From Isochrysis galbana (lineage: Eukaryota > Haptophyta > Isochrysidales > Isochrysidaceae), in contig CM030937.1 of assembly GCA_018136815.1 (NCBI GenBank), forward strand, positions 2,841,820 through 2,905,819: 64,000 nt of DNA, read 5' to 3'. Positions 33,073 through 42,689 of the stretch are shown piece by piece. The notes under the pieces were generated by a model. The model was not told where the DNA came from. It saw only the letters and a list, made by a program, of their open reading frames with translations, and did no database searches. How positions within the stretch are numbered: position 1 is the first letter of the stretch; the number at the start of each line of letters is the position of its first letter. Position numbers and translations under genes: made by a program.

Positions 33073-33824
33073 GAACTAAGTTTATACTTGGTTGCCCCAT
33101 GGGGGGGCACGAGCCCCCCCTCTCTCCACTCCTCCCCTGCCATGGGGGAGGAACCACCCATCCTCCTGGCACACCTGATGGCTGGCCAGGAGGCCACTGC
33201 CCTACTGACCCACTCCCTTCCCCACAGGCTCGCCCCATTCGCCCATCCTGGCCCCTCGTGGCCAGCCCATTGCTCCAACCCCCCTCCCCCCCTGGTCGAC
33301 AGGCAGACAGGTGCAGATTGGGGGCCCCAGAGGCTCAGGAGCGCCAGCGAGGGAGAGGCAGGGGAGACCAGGGCCCAGTCCCAGCCTCCTCTGCCCCCAG
33401 AGCTGGCCTCCAGGAGCCTCCAGGGGGCGTCGCCAGCAAGCAGCTGCAGGCCTGCCGCAGGCGCGCCATCGCGCGTGCCGCAGGAGAGGGGAGAGAGAGC
33501 GCGGAGAAGGGGGTGGGCGGAGCGAGAGCTCCGCTCACCGAAAAATAGGTAAGTCCCGCACCTGTTTACAGGATAAGTCGGGGCTGAGACCGCCGCCCAC
33601 TCGGAGACACAGGAGGAAGGGGGGGAATGATCACCGGGGGGGGCGCGGGCCACCGGACCATATCTAAGCCCTTCACCCCTATCCCCCTAGTAGTGCACGG
33701 GGGGAGTCGCCTTATGGCGGGGGGGAGAAGGGCCGGGGAAGTGGGGGTGTAGAAAGTTTCCTACGTGAGTAGAAAGTAGAGGGTCCACGGCCGCGTGTGC
33801 GGTGAGACTATTAAAAGGTTTAAT
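33073..33824 (+). mobile_element. Full-length family A element inside the acidic-protein exon
   Basis: The insert is flanked by TTCCTCCTCCGAAGAGG at 33056-33072 and 33825-33841. The stem-loop AACTAAGTTTATACTTGGTT is at 33074-33093, the ATG at 33099, and the tail GTGAGACTATTAAAAGGTTT at the 3' end. It is antisense to the host gene. Confidence 0.92.
33099..33548 (+). CDS. 149-codon ORF of the family A element
   Basis: The frame opens MGGHEPPLSPLLP five bases after the 5' stem-loop and ends APLTEK. The copy at 62650-63162 (-) keeps the same frame and C-terminus, while the copy at 20478 is frame-broken. It is Pro/Ala/Arg-rich with no domain I recognise. Conservation in two copies may only reflect their recent origin. 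Coding is uncertain. Confidence 0.3.
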   Translation: MGGHEPPLSPLLPCHGGGTTHPPGTPDGWPGGHCPTDPLPSPQARPIRPSWPLVASPLLQPPSPPGRQADRCRLGAPEAQERQRGRGRGDQGPVPASSAPRAGLQEPPGGVASKQLQACRRRAIARAAGEGRESAEKGVGGARAPLTEK

Positions 33825-34252
33825 TTCCTCCTCCGAAGAGGATGCGCGCCTCTCCCGGCGGCGCTTCTTCTTGCGTTGCTTCTCCAAGAACCCAGAGGTC
33901 GGAGGAGCACGGCGCAGCTTCTCGTCGGCCCGCGATCGCCCCTTTGGGGGTGCCTCCTCCTCCTCCTCCTCCTCCTCCTCCTCCTCCTCGCTTTCGCCCT
34001 CAATCTCCTCCATCTCCTCAACCTCCTCAGCTTCCTCTCCCTCATCACCTTCCTCCTCCTCTTCCTCCTCCTCCTCCTCCTCCTTCTCCTCCTCCTCGCG
34101 CTTCTTCTTCGACTGAACGCCGCCGAACTTCTTCTTCATGAGACTCATCGACTTGATGTCACTAAACGTGTCACCAATCTCCACGTACAGGTTGAGTATC
34201 GCATCCTCGACCGCTTCGCTGCAGCGCACATGAGGAAGCGACGAGGAATTCA

Positions 34253-34812
34253 GAGCGGAGACGGCGGCGGTGGTGAGGGTGGCAAGGTGAGGGAGGCGGC
34301 GGTGAGGGAGGCGGCGGTGAGGGAGGCGGCGGTGAGGGAGGCGGCGGTGAGGGAGGCGGCGGTGAGGGAGGCGGCGGTGAGGGAGGCGGCGGTGAGGGAG
34401 GCGGAGGCGAGGGCGGCGGTGGTGAAGGCGGTGGCGGGGAGGGCGGTGGCGGTGAAGGCGGTGGCGGGGAGGGAGGCGGGGGAGAAGGCGGCGGCGGTGA
34501 GGGAGGCGGTGGTGATTGATGGTGGTTGCGGAGACGGCGGCGGTGGTGAGGGTGGCGGAGGTGAGGGAGGCGGCGGTGAGGGAGGCGGCGGTGAGGGAGG
34601 CGGCGGTGAAGGCGGTGGCGGCGAGGGAGGCGGTGGTGACGGCGGCGGCGGCGAAGGCGGCGGCGGTGCGGCGGTGAAGGCGGCGGCGGCGAAGGCTGCG
34701 GTGGCGAGGGAGGCGGCGGCGAAGGCGGCGGTGGCGAGGGAGGCGGCGGTGAAGGCGGTGGCGGTGAGGGAGGCGGCGGTGAGGGCGGTGGAGGCGACGG
34801 TGGCGGAGGGGC
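34253..34812. repeat. G-rich minisatellite (GAGGGAGGCGGCGGT-like units)
   Basis: Units of about 12-15 bp built from GAGGGAGGC and GGCGGT repeat for about 560 bp, with two interleaved variants. All three frames are open on one strand or the other, so long translated frames here carry little weight. It lies just upstream of the acidic-protein exon and may sit in its intron. Confidence 0.85.
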
Positions 34813-35312
34813 GTCGATCTATTTAAGGTGGCCGGGAGAATAAGAATAAGTTTCTAATACCCGGATATTCCGAATATCTGGCATATCTGGCATGTCTGCC
34901 CGACTATCAGTATCTATCTGGATATTCCTAATGAGCTCCAGAGGTATCCGGATACTATCTGGATACCAAATCTGAACTCCAACCAGATATCCAGATTGCT
35001 CAAATCAAACCTGTTACGGGTCTTAACATTCATGGAAGTCTATGCGCACGCACGGCGCCCCCACGGCGGGACCGATGCACATCGCGCCGTGCCCATGCAC
35101 GGCGTGCACAATGTGATTGCACGCGAAGAAGTAGCACGTCTACGTAGTTGGGCCTTAGGTGAAACGCAGATTGCGCACGCACGAAGTTGTTATGCCAGCA
35201 CGGCGCCCTAGCGTTTCATTGAATTTTAAAGTATTGGCGTATACATAACTATGGACATTTGATCGCTCAATTCGACTCATGCCCCACAATTGAAGGAACG
35301 ACACCTACACAA
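34813..35312. other. Gene-free stretch with short imperfect repeats
   Basis: GGATATTC, ATCTGG and ATCCGGATA motifs recur between 34855 and 35000. Between about 35040 and 35215 is a GC-rich stretch with GCACG repeats. I see no gene. Confidence 0.4.
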
Positions 35313-35537
35313 GAGGAAGGGAGGGGGGGAAAGATCACCGGGGGGAGGCGCGGGCCACCGGACCATATCTAAGCCCTTCACCCCTATCCCCCTAGTAGTG
35401 TACGGGGGGAGCCGCCTGATGGCGGAGGGAGAAGGGCCGGGGGAGTGGGGGTGTAGAAAGTATGCTACGTACTACGTGTAGTAGGTAGTGGTTCCATTCG
35501 CCGCGAGTGCGGTAAGAATATTAAAAGGTTTTTTTAA
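35313..35537 (+). mobile_element. Family A element, 5'-truncated and diverged
   Basis: The segment matches the last ~220 bases of the 750-bp element (AGATCACCGGGG, then CCATATCTAAGCCCTTCACC, then GTGTACGGGG). It ends GTGCGGTAAGAATATTAAAA and GG plus T7. The CCGC-GAGT-GCGG stem is intact. Confidence 0.8.
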
Positions 35538-35865
35538 AACTTGCTAGTTGCAAGGAGCTCCATTGCGACATGAGGAACCAGTGGCGCCATCCGGAGGGGA
35601 GCAAAATGCCGTATTCGTATTGCTGATTGGGAGCAACAACAAACAACCGACAACCAACCAGGAAAGGGACGGCTCCGGCTTACTAAGCACCAGCGCTCGC
35701 CGACCACAGTACGGGACAAGATGCACGATGCGATAATGGCTTTCACATCTATGTGAGGGTAGCACCCGCAAACCTTAATGCTCAATGCTACAGCAGTCAC
35801 ACACACTGACTACGTTCTCGAAGCTGCTCGCGGAAGGCTCTGCTCATTGCGACGCTGTCCGTCCA
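35538..35865. other. Downstream flank of the DUF3228 gene
   Basis: No open frame of note. It presumably contains the 3' UTR of the minus-strand DUF3228 gene. Confidence 0.4.
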
Positions 35866-36766
35866 TCACTTGATCGTGGCATGCTTCTTCCAGAAATCAA
35901 CGGATTCCATATACTTCTCCCGATCCAATGCCACACCCGAGCCTCCTTCCTCGACCAACGTGTTGCGCAGCATGGTTATCGGTTGCATAGGCAACTCAAA
36001 GTCGACATCTTGCGCCTTGACAGAAATGATACCTGTGGGTCGATGTCACAATGGATTGAGATGGTGATACGGGGTCCGATAGGGAGAACGTTAAGGTGCT
36101 ATACTAGCAGGCGACAGTCGCACCCCATGGCTCGGACTGCTCGTCCGCTCTGCCCATTGCTGCTGCCTCCTTCTTGATCTGCTCACGAGAATAGAGAATC
36201 ACGTCCAGGAACCTGGGGACAAGACAGTCGGGCCATCCAGAGTGACGTGCACTTGCGCGAGGGCCTCGAATAGGGCACGATGAGACCGGATGCTTGCAGA
36301 GAAGAAAGACCTTACTTTGCGACTGGCGGTTCCGGGACGCTCTCAGCTGGAAACCAACGCACGAGGACTGGCAGCTCCTGCTCGGTTCGAGCGTCATAGC
36401 CGGAGCGCAGCAGATGCTCGTTTTCAGGCGTGATCTCAAGGGTCGTCCCCTTCGCGGGAGTGAAGTTGGGGATGAACAGATGCTTGCAGAATGGCGCGTA
36501 GCCATCCACCAGCTTGACCTGAGCCGAGGGCCAGGCACGGCCACGTCAACGTCTGGTGGACCGCATCTGGTCATGTGCGCTGCAGTGCCCGAATTGAGGC
36601 GTGTGCGCCAAGGGACTACCTTGCCGTCGTCCCAAAGCTGGTTGATGTGCTCCTCGAACTGGCTGATCTTGACTGGAGCCAGCCGAGTGCCCAAGTAGGT
36701 CTCGTCCTCAAACTGCCGGAAGCAGAAGGGGTCGACGCAAAACGTGCGGGTGTTAGAGGCAGCCAT
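35866..36766 (-). CDS. DUF3228 family protein, four exons
   Basis: The family's molecular role is not known to me. I model exons 36620-36766, 36316-36518, 36124-36212 and 35866-36032, which join in frame to 201 aa with GT-AG borders. Conserved segments are TFCVDPFCFRQFEDETYLGT in exon 1, YAPFCKHLFIPNFTP and LLRSGYDARTEQELPVLVRW in exon 2, FLDVILYSREQIKKE in exon 3, and ISVKAQDVDFELPMQPITM plus DREKYMESVDFWKKH in exon 4. From memory, these match DUF3228 along its whole length. The frame stays open upstream to an ATG at 36922, which would add a Ser/Arg-rich leader that could be a targeting peptide. I chose 36766 because conservation begins there. Confidence 0.88.
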
Positions 36767-37177
36767 TGCCACAAGAGCTCGCGAGATGGCGCTGCGAAGC
36801 GTCAGAGTGCACACCAGCCGCTGGTGCATCCACCGAGAGGAGAGAAGTCTCTCTCTCGCGCTCTTCGGCGCTCGCTCGCTCGCCGACGAGGCGCTCTCGA
36901 AGTAGAGAGGAGTGATCATCAACTGTCAGAGTTTTCTTGTCCGTGCTAGTTTAACCCTAGTATATGCCTAAAAATGGATTTTTGGGTGAGTGCGTTAGGG
37001 CAAGGGGGTCATATATGAACCAAATTTTGGGCGGGGCAGGCTGCATATAGGCAGGATAGAAGCCACCTACCATCACAGCATGCATTAGAGGAGGTTACAG
37101 TACTCTTTTAGAAGTGCGAAACTTGCGAAATGACAAAACGCGCTAAAAACGGAAGAAAACCCCCGAGAACGGTTGAG
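36767..37177. other. Upstream region of the DUF3228 gene
   Basis: It contains the possible longer N-terminus (to 36922) and a probable promoter or leader. Beyond 36940 I see nothing but short frames. Confidence 0.35.
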
Positions 37178-38956
37178 CTACTCTCTAAGGCACCGATGGC
37201 AAGCGAAAAAGCACTGGAGGTGGTAGTATGCACCCGAGCCCTCACGACAGGCGCCACATCTGAGTTGAGGCCGTTTTGGCACACTCGCCATATATGCGCA
37301 CACGCCCTTCTGCGTGTGCACTCGTACGGCGTGTTTCGGCGGCCCTCTCGTTCCAACGCGTCGACCGAGCTCTACCAACTCGTTGGCCACCTTGCCCATG
37401 TCGACCAACTCGTGCTCTGCTCGCGTCTGCACGTGTGTGGATGTCGGGCTCAGCAACTCACACGAGTTCGTCATCCTCGCCTGCATCACACACAGGACAC
37501 AGGGCTGCCGGCTTGCGTTTGCGGAGAGGCTTCGCGACGTCGAGTATCTCCGTGGCCCACTGCAGGCCGAAGGCGACCTGAGGTGGCAGGCGTGACCGGG
37601 CAGCAGGCAGGCACATGAGAGGGCGAGCGAGGGAGAGGAGGAAGGCAGTACGAGCTGGGGCGGGGCAGCCGCACTCACCTTGATTGACCTTGGTTCTCTT
37701 CAACACCATCTTTGCGGAAAGGCCTTTCTTTCTTCTCGCCCAAGAAGTTGTGAACGATAGCTCCGTTGGTCACCGCGACGTCGAGCGCAAACAAGATGCC
37801 CTTTGTGCCCATGCGCACGACTAAGGCGTGGAACAAGTTACCCAGCTAACTACTTAGTTGGCTATCTACCAAGCTTTGGCACTATCTTTAAGTAGGTACT
37901 TAGCAGTGGAGCACTATCTTTAAGTAGGTACTTAGCATTTGGGGCACAACCTGTTAATACCCAATTAATGCCGCCTGCGCGCGCGCGCGCGTGTGTGCGT
38001 GTGCGCGTGTGCGAGCCCACGTAATGATAAGTAAACGCTCAAGCTCAAGCTCAATCACAATCAAGCTCACACTCATTCACAATTGGCAATCGGCAGCTGC
38101 GAGCAAAGCATGCTCTAAGCTTTCATCTGCTTGGGATTCCTTGATCCTTGAGATCATCGTGCACCTTACCGGCTTACCGGACTTAGAGAACATCCGCTCA
38201 ACTCCGTCCGGCCGAGCTGGCAGGCGTACCGAGACATTGTCGGGCCATCTTAGCAAGGACGGGCAGCCCACCCAGACCGTTGGTTGTGGTCGCACTGCTT
38301 CCACCATGCTAACACGTCGAGGTCCAACTAAGTAAGAACTAAGTTGTCTTCAGCCGGCAGGTTCAAGTTCAAGTTCAAGTACCGCGCCAATGCCCGGTAA
38401 GCACCCACCACCTGCTGGACATGGTGAATGGCGGCACCGTCGTCCGTCGTAGGGAGGGGGCAATGGGAGCGGAGAAACGGCGAGGAGCGAGCAGGGCGTG
38501 GGCGTGGGCGTGGGCATGCGCATAATGGCTCAATAAAGAGTAAACTTAGTAGTAAACAGTAAACCCAAACCCAAACAAAAATAGAAAAAACTAGCTAACC
38601 AATTACCTAGATATCTCAGTTATCTAAGGTAACTGGCTAGACTTCGGCATTATCTCGAAGTAAGTACTTAGCTGCAGGCACTATCTTTAAGTAGGTACTT
38701 AGCAATGAGTCACTATCTACTTCGAAGTACTTAGTGCTCACAAGGCCCTGTTCCACGCCTTACGCACGACGCGCCGCGATGAGAGCGACAGCTTCTTGCG
38801 CTGCTGATCATGGCCGTCTGTGGCGCTGCGGCCCTGGACATTGTAATGCCAGATGCTCTTCGGGGCCCAGACCGAGTAAGAGTGCCGCGAGCCGTGCGAG
38901 CCGCGAGATAGCAGGCCGCATCTGCTGGCATCGCGTTGGGCAAGTTCAACCACCAA
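37178..38956 (-). pseudogene. PiggyBac-like transposase remnant, split by an insertion
   Basis: Three minus-strand pieces fit a piggyBac-type (DDE_Tnp_1_7) transposase. The first (38742-38956) has PKSIWHYNVQGRSATDGHDQ and RRVVRKAWNR. The second (about 37685-37800) has GILFALDVAVTNGAIVHNFL, which normally follows directly. The third (37178 to about 37594) ends with LRCGACREGSGAYYHLQCFF and CHRC, like the C-terminal Cys-rich finger of this family. A block of about 0.9 kb at 37822-38762 lies between the first two. A GTGAGT donor at about 37676 suggests an intron between the second and third. The N-terminal half is not found. The assignment is from motif memory, not a search. Confidence 0.55.
37822..38762. 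mobile_element. Insertion with terminal inverted 14-mers and subterminal 27-bp repeats
   Basis: TAAGGCGTGGAACA (37822-37835) is repeated inverted at 38749-38762. Inside, a 27-bp unit beginning GCACTATCTTTAAGT occurs exactly at 37879-37905, 37911-37937 and 38678-38704, with degenerate copies at 38648-38674 and 38710-38736, all in one orientation. The interior has no protein I recognise and includes a CG/TG-repeat tract at about 37975-38012. It separates two parts of a transposase reading frame, so it is probably a non-autonomous element or a rearranged end. Confidence 0.45.
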
Positions 38957-39212
38957 GATGTGTGGCTCGACTCGAAGGCGCCGACGGAGCTCGATAGGGC
39001 CAGGTCAGAGTTTCGCGCCGGACCCCCCAAAGTTTCGCGTGAAAGTTTCGCAAAAGTTGCTCACCGGCTAGCCAAGTTTCACAAAAATTTTGCGTAGTTT
39101 CTTCGGATTATCGGTTAGTTTATTTGTTGTTGACTAGTTGTTGTGTGGAGCAGCATTGCTAGCTATTATTGCGCACGCACACCATCGGACATGGTAGTAA
39201 TAGTAGGTAGCA
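38957..39212. other. Spacer
   Basis: Contains several AAGTTTC repeats (39008-39100). No gene is visible. Confidence 0.4.
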
Positions 39213-39393
39213 GCAGCGTAGCCGCAGCAGCAGCGTAGCCGCAGCAGCAGCGTAGCCGCAGCAGCAGCGTAGCCGCAGCAGCAGCGTAGCCGCAGCAGCA
39301 GCGTAGCCGCAGCAGCAGCGTAGCCGCAGCAGCAGCGTAGCCGCAGCAGCAGCGTAGCCGCAGCAGCAGCGTAGCCGCAGCAGCAGCGTAGCC
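39213..39393. repeat. 17-bp minisatellite
   Basis: About ten and a half near-perfect copies of GTAGCCGCAGCAGCAGC in tandem. Encoded frames are artefacts of the repeat. Confidence 0.9.
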
Positions 39394-39399
39394 CTCTCC

Positions 39400-39880
39400 C
39401 TCTCTCCATTCTCCTCCACCCCTCTCCCTGCGGCGCGTCGCCATGCGGCGCGCCACGGCCTGCTCTCAGAGGGCCTTTGGGGGCTCCCAGAGGGCCAGCA
39501 AGGGCAGCTCAGGGGGCAGTGGAGGCTGGGGCTCAGCCCCTGGCCCCCCTGCCTCTCCCACGCTTGCCACGCTGGCCATTCCCTGGCCCCCCTGCCTCTC
39601 CCACGCTTGCCACGCTGGCCATTGGAGCCTCCCAGTGGCCTCTGTATGCCTGGCGACCAGGGGAGGGGGGGGGTCAGCTCGAGGGCAGGCCCAGTATGGG
39701 CGTGGGAGTGCGAGTCGCGGCCCGCGCCCACGAAGGGTCTGGGCCAGGATGATGATTGCCCAGCCCCTGCCAGAGGGCAGGGGCTGAGGTTGATTGTACG
39801 GGCCCACCCCGGGGGGTGTCCGCGATGGAGAGAGGGGGGCGCGAGGCCCCCATTGACCCCCACTTATAAAAGTAGGTTGA
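39400..39880 (-). mobile_element. Hairpin-led element, 5' half, inverted
   Basis: On the minus strand the segment starts with stem CCTACTT, loop TTAT, stem AAGTGGG (39859-39876). Five bases later comes ATGG and a frame opening MGASRPPLS, like the family A start. It continues with a diverged family A body (the GGGAGAGGCAGGGGG and GCCCCAGCCTCC blocks). One 50-bp segment is duplicated in tandem at about 39536-39630. Its hairpin end directly abuts the plus-strand LINE 3' segment that follows. Confidence 0.7.
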
Positions 39881-40312
39881 GCGCCCCCGTATTTATTGAA
39901 GACGAAAAAGGTAGGCTACAATTGAGCGAAAACACTAGCCTCGTAGCGAAAGCGCTAGGTCTTGCCGAAAAGCTCGCATAACACAATGTGTCGCTCCGTA
40001 TAAACGGACCATCTGGAGATGCGATTGCGATTGATCAATATAAGTCACCTATGACCAACATAGCAGCACGCAGGAGAAACCGAACGCTGAAACAAATATA
40101 CGATAAACAGGTCGCTCAACAGCACAGGAGGGAGTTGAGAACACGCTGCTGAGGACAGGTGCACCCCGCTCCGCTGGGACCCCCCAAATGACCCGAGCCC
40201 CTAACTAAACGAGGGGAGTTGCCGCAAGGCGGGGAATGAGGGTGAGGACGGGAAGGGGGCGTGGCTACGAGGAAACGTTCCGGTGCCACGTGTGAGGCGA
40301 GAATAATAAAAG
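39869..40312 (+). mobile_element. LINE 3' segment (C-terminus plus 3' UTR)
   Basis: The open frame LSAPVFIEDEKG to LGLAEKLA, stopping at 39981, is the same C-terminus as at 15484. It is followed by a 3' UTR with GCCGCAAGGCGGGGAATGAG and the tail CGTGTGAGGCGAGAATAATA plus AAAG and T4. Only the last ~37 residues of the ORF are present. Confidence 0.75.
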
Positions 40313-40512
40313 TTTTATACGGCATCTTAAAATAGTTGGTGTCATAATCCACCTAGGATAACAAGAAACCATACTTTAACTCAAGTCTTCGGCAAACTAC
40401 GCTCGCAGTGCATGGGAGTCATTCATCCATGGCTCACAATACTAGACCGGCACGCCGGACGACGGCTAGTCAGGGATTGCACCGCGCCGCATTGACGTCG
40501 ACCAGTAGCTTG
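40313..40512. other. Downstream flank of the left FCP gene
   Basis: Unique sequence, probably including the 3' UTR of the minus-strand FCP gene. Nothing else is seen. Confidence 0.4.
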
Positions 40513-41301
40513 CTTAGAAGATGGTCGGGGGAGCGTCGCCGCCAAGGCCGCCCGTCGGGTAGAGGGCGTCGACGCCAAGGAGCTCGTGCACGAAGCAGCC
40601 GAGGATGCCCATCATGGCAGCGCGGCCGTTCTGACGCTCGACGTTGAGCTTGAACGTCTTGGTCTCGGGGTCGTCGTAGCGAACCCAGCCCTCGCCGCCA
40701 ATGTCACCCGGCTCCTTGTCGAGCGCACCGTAGCCCTGGTACTCAAAGAGGAAGTAGCCGGTCTCCATCATGCAGGTGGTGAGCATGATCTGGAGCCAGC
40801 CAGCGGTGGGGAGCGCCTCGAGCGACGCGAAGCAGCCGACCGGGACGTCAGCGAACTTGAGACCAGCAGACGGCGAGAGGTAGCCCGGGAAGCGAACGCC
40901 GGCGTGGATGAGCACGACGTGGAGGAAGCCAAGCATGGCAGCGCGGCCGTGCTTGATCTCCATGCACTCGTAGCGGTACATGTTGCGGGTCTCGATGAGA
41001 CCGAGCGGGTCGTACACGCCGAGCGGCGGCAGGACACCGAGGTCGCCCTCAGAGAACATGGTGACGGCCGACGAGCGCGACGGGGCGGCCTTCATGGCCG
41101 GCGCCGAGAAGGCCTGGACAGACTCGAGAAGAGCGAGAGCGACGACAGCGATCATGAGTACTGCGAGAAGGGACGGACACTGATGTGAGCAGGGGAGCGC
41201 GCCACCGCGGCCGCCGCGCGGGGAGGAGTGTGGAGTACCCAGAGAGCCAATGGGAGAGGGAGGCGCAGAGCGTCGGACCTGAAGTGGTGAGAGTGGGTGA
41301 G
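40513..41301 (-). repeat. Left arm of a 789-bp inverted repeat carrying an FCP gene
   Basis: This arm is the reverse complement of 41901-42689, and I found no mismatch where I compared the two. Identity covers the whole coding sequence and about 146 bp upstream. It stops one base after the stop codon, so the 3' flanks are unrelated. Confidence 0.88.
40514..41155 (-). CDS. Fucoxanthin-chlorophyll a/c-binding antenna protein, copy 1
   Basis: This is a light-harvesting protein of the thylakoid membrane that binds chlorophylls and fucoxanthin-type carotenoids and passes energy to the photosystems. The 213-aa frame starts MIAVVALALLESVQAFSAPA, a signal-peptide-like stretch with cleavage before Phe16. 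This is the bipartite targeting pattern used to reach plastids of red-algal secondary origin. Helix 1 has EIKHGRAAMLGF, helix 3 has VERQNGRAAMMGILG, both holding the Glu/His-Arg chlorophyll and salt-bridge signature of the LHC fold, and a third membrane segment (LQIMLTTCMMETGYFLF) lies between. CAG directly before TACTCATG could be an acceptor, so a short upstream exon is possible. The predicted protein is identical to copy 2. Confidence 0.93.
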   Translation of the reverse strand: MIAVVALALLESVQAFSAPAMKAAPSRSSAVTMFSEGDLGVLPPLGVYDPLGLIETRNMYRYECMEIKHGRAAMLGFLHVVLIHAGVRFPGYLSPSAGLKFADVPVGCFASLEALPTAGWLQIMLTTCMMETGYFLFEYQGYGALDKEPGDIGGEGWVRYDDPETKTFKLNVERQNGRAAMMGILGCFVHELLGVDALYPTGGLGGDAPPTIF

Positions 41302-41900
41302 GAGGCGCTCGCAGGGAATGGAGAGATGGAGGGCCGATCGTCGTCAGTTGATTAATGGGCGAGGAGGGGCGGGGGGGGGGGGGCGGGGGGGCTGGCGGGG
41401 GGGGGGGGGGGGCGGGGGGCGGCCTCTTGCGGAGAAAGAAGAAGAATGGGCGAAGGTGTGGGGATTGTCTAAAAAGCGCGCGGTTAATTTGTAATTTGGG
41501 CGGGGCGGGGGGGGGGGGGGTGCGGCGCGGGAGGGGAAGCAGGGGGGGGGAGGGGGGGGGGGGGGGGCAGCGGCCCCCTCCATACACCGAGGAGAGAAAG
41601 CCCCTGTTCCTCCCTCCCCCCGGGCGACGGGCTGACTACGAAAGAAACAATAGACCCATCTTCCCGCCGTTCCCTTCTTTCCCCCGTCTTCTTCTTCACC
41701 CATCTATCCCCGCGCCCCCCCCCCCTTCAGCCTCTCACGGGCTGGCGATACATTTCGTACAGCTAAATCCATCCCCTCCCCCCGCGCCCCGCCCCCCCCC
41801 CCGCGCGCGCCCCCCCCGCGGCGGCGCCCCCCCCTCGGCCTCTCCTTCCTTCCCCTCCCGTCCCCTCCACAAATTAACCTCACCGCCCATCAGCCGCTCG
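41302..41900. promoter_or_regulatory. Bidirectional spacer between the two FCP genes
   Basis: This 599-bp non-repeated spacer must hold elements for both divergent genes, together with the ~146 bp of shared upstream sequence in each arm. It is strongly skewed: G-runs up to about 16 in 41370-41570 and C-runs in 41718-41835 on the same strand. I cannot place TATA or light-response motifs with confidence. Confidence 0.6.
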
Positions 41901-42689
41901 CTCACCCACTCTCACCACTTCAGGTCCGACGCTCTGCGCCTCCCTCTCCCATTGGCTCTCTGGGTACTCCACACTCCTCCCCGCGCGGCGGCCGCGGTGG
42001 CGCGCTCCCCTGCTCACATCAGTGTCCGTCCCTTCTCGCAGTACTCATGATCGCTGTCGTCGCTCTCGCTCTTCTCGAGTCTGTCCAGGCCTTCTCGGCG
42101 CCGGCCATGAAGGCCGCCCCGTCGCGCTCGTCGGCCGTCACCATGTTCTCTGAGGGCGACCTCGGTGTCCTGCCGCCGCTCGGCGTGTACGACCCGCTCG
42201 GTCTCATCGAGACCCGCAACATGTACCGCTACGAGTGCATGGAGATCAAGCACGGCCGCGCTGCCATGCTTGGCTTCCTCCACGTCGTGCTCATCCACGC
42301 CGGCGTTCGCTTCCCGGGCTACCTCTCGCCGTCTGCTGGTCTCAAGTTCGCTGACGTCCCGGTCGGCTGCTTCGCGTCGCTCGAGGCGCTCCCCACCGCT
42401 GGCTGGCTCCAGATCATGCTCACCACCTGCATGATGGAGACCGGCTACTTCCTCTTTGAGTACCAGGGCTACGGTGCGCTCGACAAGGAGCCGGGTGACA
42501 TTGGCGGCGAGGGCTGGGTTCGCTACGACGACCCCGAGACCAAGACGTTCAAGCTCAACGTCGAGCGTCAGAACGGCCGCGCTGCCATGATGGGCATCCT
42601 CGGCTGCTTCGTGCACGAGCTCCTTGGCGTCGACGCCCTCTACCCGACGGGCGGCCTTGGCGGCGACGCTCCCCCGACCATCTTCTAAG
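41901..42689 (+). repeat. Right arm of the FCP inverted repeat
   Basis: It mirrors 40513-41301. The pair sums to a constant coordinate (83202) at both start codons and at the arm ends, so there are no indels between arms. Confidence 0.88.
42047..42688 (+). CDS. Fucoxanthin-chlorophyll a/c-binding antenna protein, copy 2
   Basis: This encodes the same 213-residue product as the minus-strand copy, including presequence and all three helices. The shifted-frame translations of the two copies are also identical over the stretches I compared, so synonymous positions have not drifted. The duplication is therefore either very recent or kept uniform by gene conversion between the arms. As in copy 1, TTCTCGCAG precedes the start region and may be a splice acceptor for a 5' leader exon. 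Its 3' flank (from 42690) is unlike that of copy 1. Confidence 0.93.
   Translation: MIAVVALALLESVQAFSAPAMKAAPSRSSAVTMFSEGDLGVLPPLGVYDPLGLIETRNMYRYECMEIKHGRAAMLGFLHVVLIHAGVRFPGYLSPSAGLKFADVPVGCFASLEALPTAGWLQIMLTTCMMETGYFLFEYQGYGALDKEPGDIGGEGWVRYDDPETKTFKLNVERQNGRAAMMGILGCFVHELLGVDALYPTGGLGGDAPPTIF

Larger units (their letters stand above)
32954..34218 (-). pseudogene. Acidic Glu-rich protein gene, 3' exon split by a retroelement
   Basis: The frame starts after a plausible acceptor (TGCGCTGCAG) at 34218, with EDAILNLYVEIGDTFSDIKS and SLMKKKFGG, then a Lys/Arg and Glu-rich tract typical of nuclear or chromatin-associated proteins. I do not recognise the family. At ASSSEEE the frame is interrupted by the 752-bp element at 33073-33824. 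Joining across one 17-bp target copy restores an unbroken frame (EEEDSEEEEEGICGIWW, ending ARPVST, stop at 32954). With the insert, the protein instead reads into the element and stops at 33687, losing its native 30-residue tail. Upstream exons lie beyond the minisatellite or were lost. Whether the present allele still works is unknown. Confidence 0.6.

Noticed and set aside
32790-33653. 287-codon minus-strand frame
   Set aside because: It is mostly the antisense of the family A element read through into the host exon in another frame.
39213-39393. CRISPR-like array
   Set aside because: The 17-bp units are contiguous without variable spacers, so this is a plain minisatellite in a eukaryotic genome.
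39159-39863. 234-codon minus-strand frame as a host gene
   Set aside because: It starts at a retroelement ATG and ends in a 17-bp minisatellite reading as Ala-Thr-Leu-Leu repeats.
40586-41188. 200-codon antisense frame in the FCP gene (also mirrored at 42014-42844)
   Set aside because: It is the complement of a strongly conserved LHC gene and reflects GC-rich codon usage.
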